Assembly: GCA_902767235.1 (NCBI GenBank)
Contig: CACXGR010000003.1
Location: 1 to 7,436, forward strand
Direction of reading: 5' to 3'
DNA: 7,436 nt
Source: an uncultured Lachnospiraceae bacterium
Lineage (GTDB): Bacteria > Bacillota > Clostridia > Lachnospirales > Lachnospiraceae
Under the pieces are notes generated by a model. The model searched no databases. It worked only from the letters and a program-made list of their open reading frames with translations, and had not been told where the DNA came from. The position numbers and the translations under genes were made by a program. This document shows positions 5,807 to 7,436 of this stretch, in pieces. Position 1 is the first letter of the stretch, and each line of letters begins with the position of its first letter.

Positions 5807-6466
5807 ATGAAGAGAACAGCAGTGATCTTTGATATGGACGGCCTGATGTTTGACACGCAGTGCATTTACGACAGAGCCTATGACGAGATTATGATGGAAA
5901 GGTACGGATGTAAGGCGCCGATGGAGATGCATCTGGCCATGATGGGCAGCAGCGGCGAGGATATCATTGCGGCCGCCGCCTCTTTTATGCCGGAGGGCGC
6001 TGACGCGCGCTCCTTCATCAGAGAAGGTTTTGACCGGGTCGCGGAGCTTGTGAAGACAGAGCTCGCCGCCAGGCCGGGGCTGGAGGTGATCCTGCCCTAT
6101 CTCGAGGCGAAGGGCTACCGCATGGGCCTTGCCAGCGGCAGTGAGCGCAAGGTCGTCGACAGCAATTTGGAGACTTCGGGACTGCGGCACTATTTTGACG
6201 CATCGCTGTGCGGCGATGAGGTGACGCACGGAAAGCCCGATCCGGAATGCTATCTGCGGACGGCGGCGATGATGGGGAAGAGACCGGAGGAGTGCTATGT
6301 GCTGGAAGACAGCCCCAACGGGATCCTGGCAGCATACAGAGCGGGCTGCACACCGATCATGATTCCGAACGATGTACAGCCCGATCAGGCAACTCGAGAT
6401 ATCTGCGCGGGGATCTTTGCCTCCCTCACGGATGTTGTGACGGCTATGGAGCGCGGCGAGATCTGA
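5807..6466 (+). CDS. HAD-superfamily hydrolase, beta-phosphoglucomutase/phosphatase-like
   Basis: A 219-aa cytoplasmic protein of HAD subfamily I with a helical cap. All four core motifs are present: motif I DMDGLMFD (9-16, nucleophile Asp9 and acid/base Asp11), motif II Ser110 in GLASGS, motif III Lys143 in GKPDP, and motif IV EDSPNG (167-172). The cap lies at about 16-85 and includes MMGSSGEDI (45-53). The architecture is that of beta-phosphoglucomutases and small sugar-phosphate or phosphoglycolate phosphatases. Sequence alone does not tell mutase from phosphatase, so no gene symbol is given. Start: AAAAGGAG (5790-5797) lies 9 nt before the ATG. It follows melA by 120 bp on the same strand with its own candidate promoter, and converges on the nuclease gene with a 30-bp gap. 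No terminator is visible after its stop. Confidence 0.9.
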   Translation: MKRTAVIFDMDGLMFDTQCIYDRAYDEIMMERYGCKAPMEMHLAMMGSSGEDIIAAAASFMPEGADARSFIREGFDRVAELVKTELAARPGLEVILPYLEAKGYRMGLASGSERKVVDSNLETSGLRHYFDASLCGDEVTHGKPDPECYLRTAAMMGKRPEECYVLEDSPNGILAAYRAGCTPIMIPNDVQPDQATRDICAGIFASLTDVVTAMERGEI

Positions 6467-6496
6467 CTTCCTGCAGCACATGATATGATCGCAGCG

Positions 6497-7436
6497 TCAG
6501 GGATCGCATCGCTGGCAGGGGGAGAACCCCTGCTCGATCAGACGCTCCCTGTCTTCTGCCGACTCGCTTTTGTTCTTGTCTTTGATATCCTGCACCGAGT
6601 CGCAGTGAGGCAGGTGGAATTTGCGGCTGTTCATGTTGAGGATATAGCGTACCTCTTCCGCCGCTTCCTCTTTCGGCTTATCTTCCGTCATCCCGCCGAC
6701 TTCGGCCTGCTTCTCTCCCGTCTCTTCCGAAATGTCCGGATCCGCAGCAATACTGCGGACACCCTCGTCCTTTTCTGAATCTGCCCGCCGATTGTCTCCT
6801 GTCGCATAGTCGATCTCGAAGCCCGGCTGCACATTGTAGCAGAAGGCGCAGAACTGCACCCTCGGGTCTTCCACCGACCTGGCTTCCATGAGAACGCCGC
6901 TGCAGACCAGATTGTTTCCTTCAAAATAAGGCCGCACCCTGTACATCACATGGTGACCCGTGCCCTCGACATACATGAGAACCGACTCCTCAAAGGGGAG
7001 CATGCCCTCCGTGTTCATATAGCGGGTGCCCGTGATCAGATTGCGCTCGTTAGCGTCCTGTCCCGTCAGCATATGGCCGATCAGGTGGCAGCGGTTGAAG
7101 AGGATCTCTCCGTCAATATCGCTGTACCGGTTTGTGTTCCAGCCGGTGGGCTTCACCTCGCTGATATCGCCGCGCTTCTGCTGCGGAAGGGTCTCCGGTC
7201 CGACGCAGGCATAGGCGCCCGTGCACCGCCCCAGTTCGTCCAGCGGCCAGTATTCATGGAAAGCCTCTGACGTCATCTCCTCCTCCGTGAAGAAGGGGAC
7301 GTCACCGTTGATATCCGCATAGGCATTCCCGGAATAGGGCGGCACCATATCCGGTGTGAAGAGGTCCTCCGAGGGCCCGGCGGCAGACGGCTCCCCGCTG
7401 ACCGGCTCCGTATCCCCGCTGACCGGCTCCGCATCC
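6497..7436 (-). CDS. DNA/RNA non-specific endonuclease (NUC family) with C-terminal Cys/His domain; 5' end beyond window
   Basis: The frame is open from the stop at 6497 to the window edge, so the N-terminus is missing. An in-frame ATG at 7346-7348 has no convincing ribosome binding site and lies within a Pro/Glu-rich linker. Counting from that Met, the nuclease domain spans about 30-185: LGRCTGAYACVG (39-50), VKPTGWNT (65-72), the catalytic-site motif NRCHLIGHMLTG (85-96, His88), ERNLITGTRYMN (101-112), GMLPFE (115-120) and FEIDYATGD (177-185). By family comparison His88 is the general base and Asn112 and Glu120 are likely metal-site residues; RCHLIG replaces the DRGH of classic EndA/NucA. 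An acidic linker (about 186-232) leads to an Ada-like zinc-binding pattern with His245, Cys249, Cys278 and Cys281. The part upstream of 7348 encodes two EPVSGD-type repeats. Such nucleases are usually secreted or membrane-anchored, but the signal region is not visible here. Confidence 0.88.
   Translation of the reverse strand, partial: DAEPVSGDTEPVSGEPSAAGPSEDLFTPDMVPPYSGNAYADINGDVPFFTEEEMTSEAFHEYWPLDELGRCTGAYACVGPETLPQQKRGDISEVKPTGWNTNRYSDIDGEILFNRCHLIGHMLTGQDANERNLITGTRYMNTEGMLPFEESVLMYVEGTGHHVMYRVRPYFEGNNLVCSGVLMEARSVEDPRVQFCAFCYNVQPGFEIDYATGDNRRADSEKDEGVRSIAADPDISEETGEKQAEVGGMTEDKPKEEAAEEVRYILNMNSRKFHLPHCDSVQDIKDKNKSESAEDRERLIEQGFSPCQRCDP
7395..7436. repeat. 21-bp tandem repeat in the nuclease N-terminal linker
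   Basis: Two 21-bp units (7395-7415 and 7416-7436) differ at a single base (T7411 versus C7432). A degenerate third copy may lie at about 7374-7394. On the minus strand each unit encodes seven residues, DAEPVSG then DTEPVSG, so copy-number changes keep the frame. The array runs into the window end and may be longer. Confidence 0.85.

Noticed and set aside
4340..6481. 713-codon open frame on the minus strand across melA, its spacer and the HAD gene
   Set aside because: It is antisense to two genes with complete family motifs and ribosome binding sites. Its translation is rich in His, Arg, Val and Ala without domains, and it is explained by codon bias of the sense genes.
6467..6496. Bidirectional terminator between the convergent HAD and nuclease genes
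   Set aside because: The 30-bp gap holds only 4-5 bp complementary stretches and no T-run in either direction.
1..7436. Mobile elements, CRISPR arrays, tRNA, rRNA or riboswitches
   Set aside because: No transposase or integrase reading frame, no spaced direct repeats, no clover-leaf or known aptamer core was recognised by eye on either strand.

Overview
The window holds six protein genes of a Gram-positive-style bacterium. Strong AGGAGG-type ribosome binding sites, an apparently mid-50s GC content with AT-rich spacers, a YcxB-family membrane protein, and a Clostridia-type NUC nuclease with a C-terminal Cys/His motif all suggest a Lachnospiraceae-like member of the Eubacteriales. That assignment is inference; no rRNA, tRNA, phage, IS or CRISPR marker is present.

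Layout. Minus strand, 1-4133: ycxB-like gene (3627-4133), then phosphoglucomutase/phosphomannomutase (1857-3548), then glucose-6-phosphate isomerase pgi (132-1715). The pgi gene ends in a strong intrinsic terminator (39-86). It has its own candidate promoter, overlapped by a perfect 7-1-7 palindrome, in the pgm-pgi spacer. Plus strand, 4367-6466: a GH4 alpha-galactosidase (melA type, 4367-5686) and a HAD-family sugar-phosphate-type phosphatase/mutase (5807-6466). They are separated by a 120-bp spacer with a perfect 13-bp inverted repeat whose left arm contains a consensus -10 box. Minus strand, 6497 to the window edge: a NUC-type DNA/RNA non-specific endonuclease whose N-terminus lies outside the window and which begins here in a 21-bp tandem repeat.

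Function. Four of the six genes concern hexose metabolism. MelA would release galactose from alpha-galactosides. Galactose processed by a Leloir pathway (not in the window) yields glucose-1-phosphate, which phosphoglucomutase converts to glucose-6-phosphate and Pgi to fructose-6-phosphate for glycolysis. The HAD enzyme resembles beta-phosphoglucomutases and sugar phosphatases, but its substrate cannot be read from sequence. No transporter or dedicated regulator for the galactosidase is visible. The ycxB-like gene and the nuclease have no evident metabolic link.

I see no strong evidence for a wholly new system. The best leads are cis-regulatory (the two dyads at promoters), the long-form Pgi, and the domain architecture of the nuclease.
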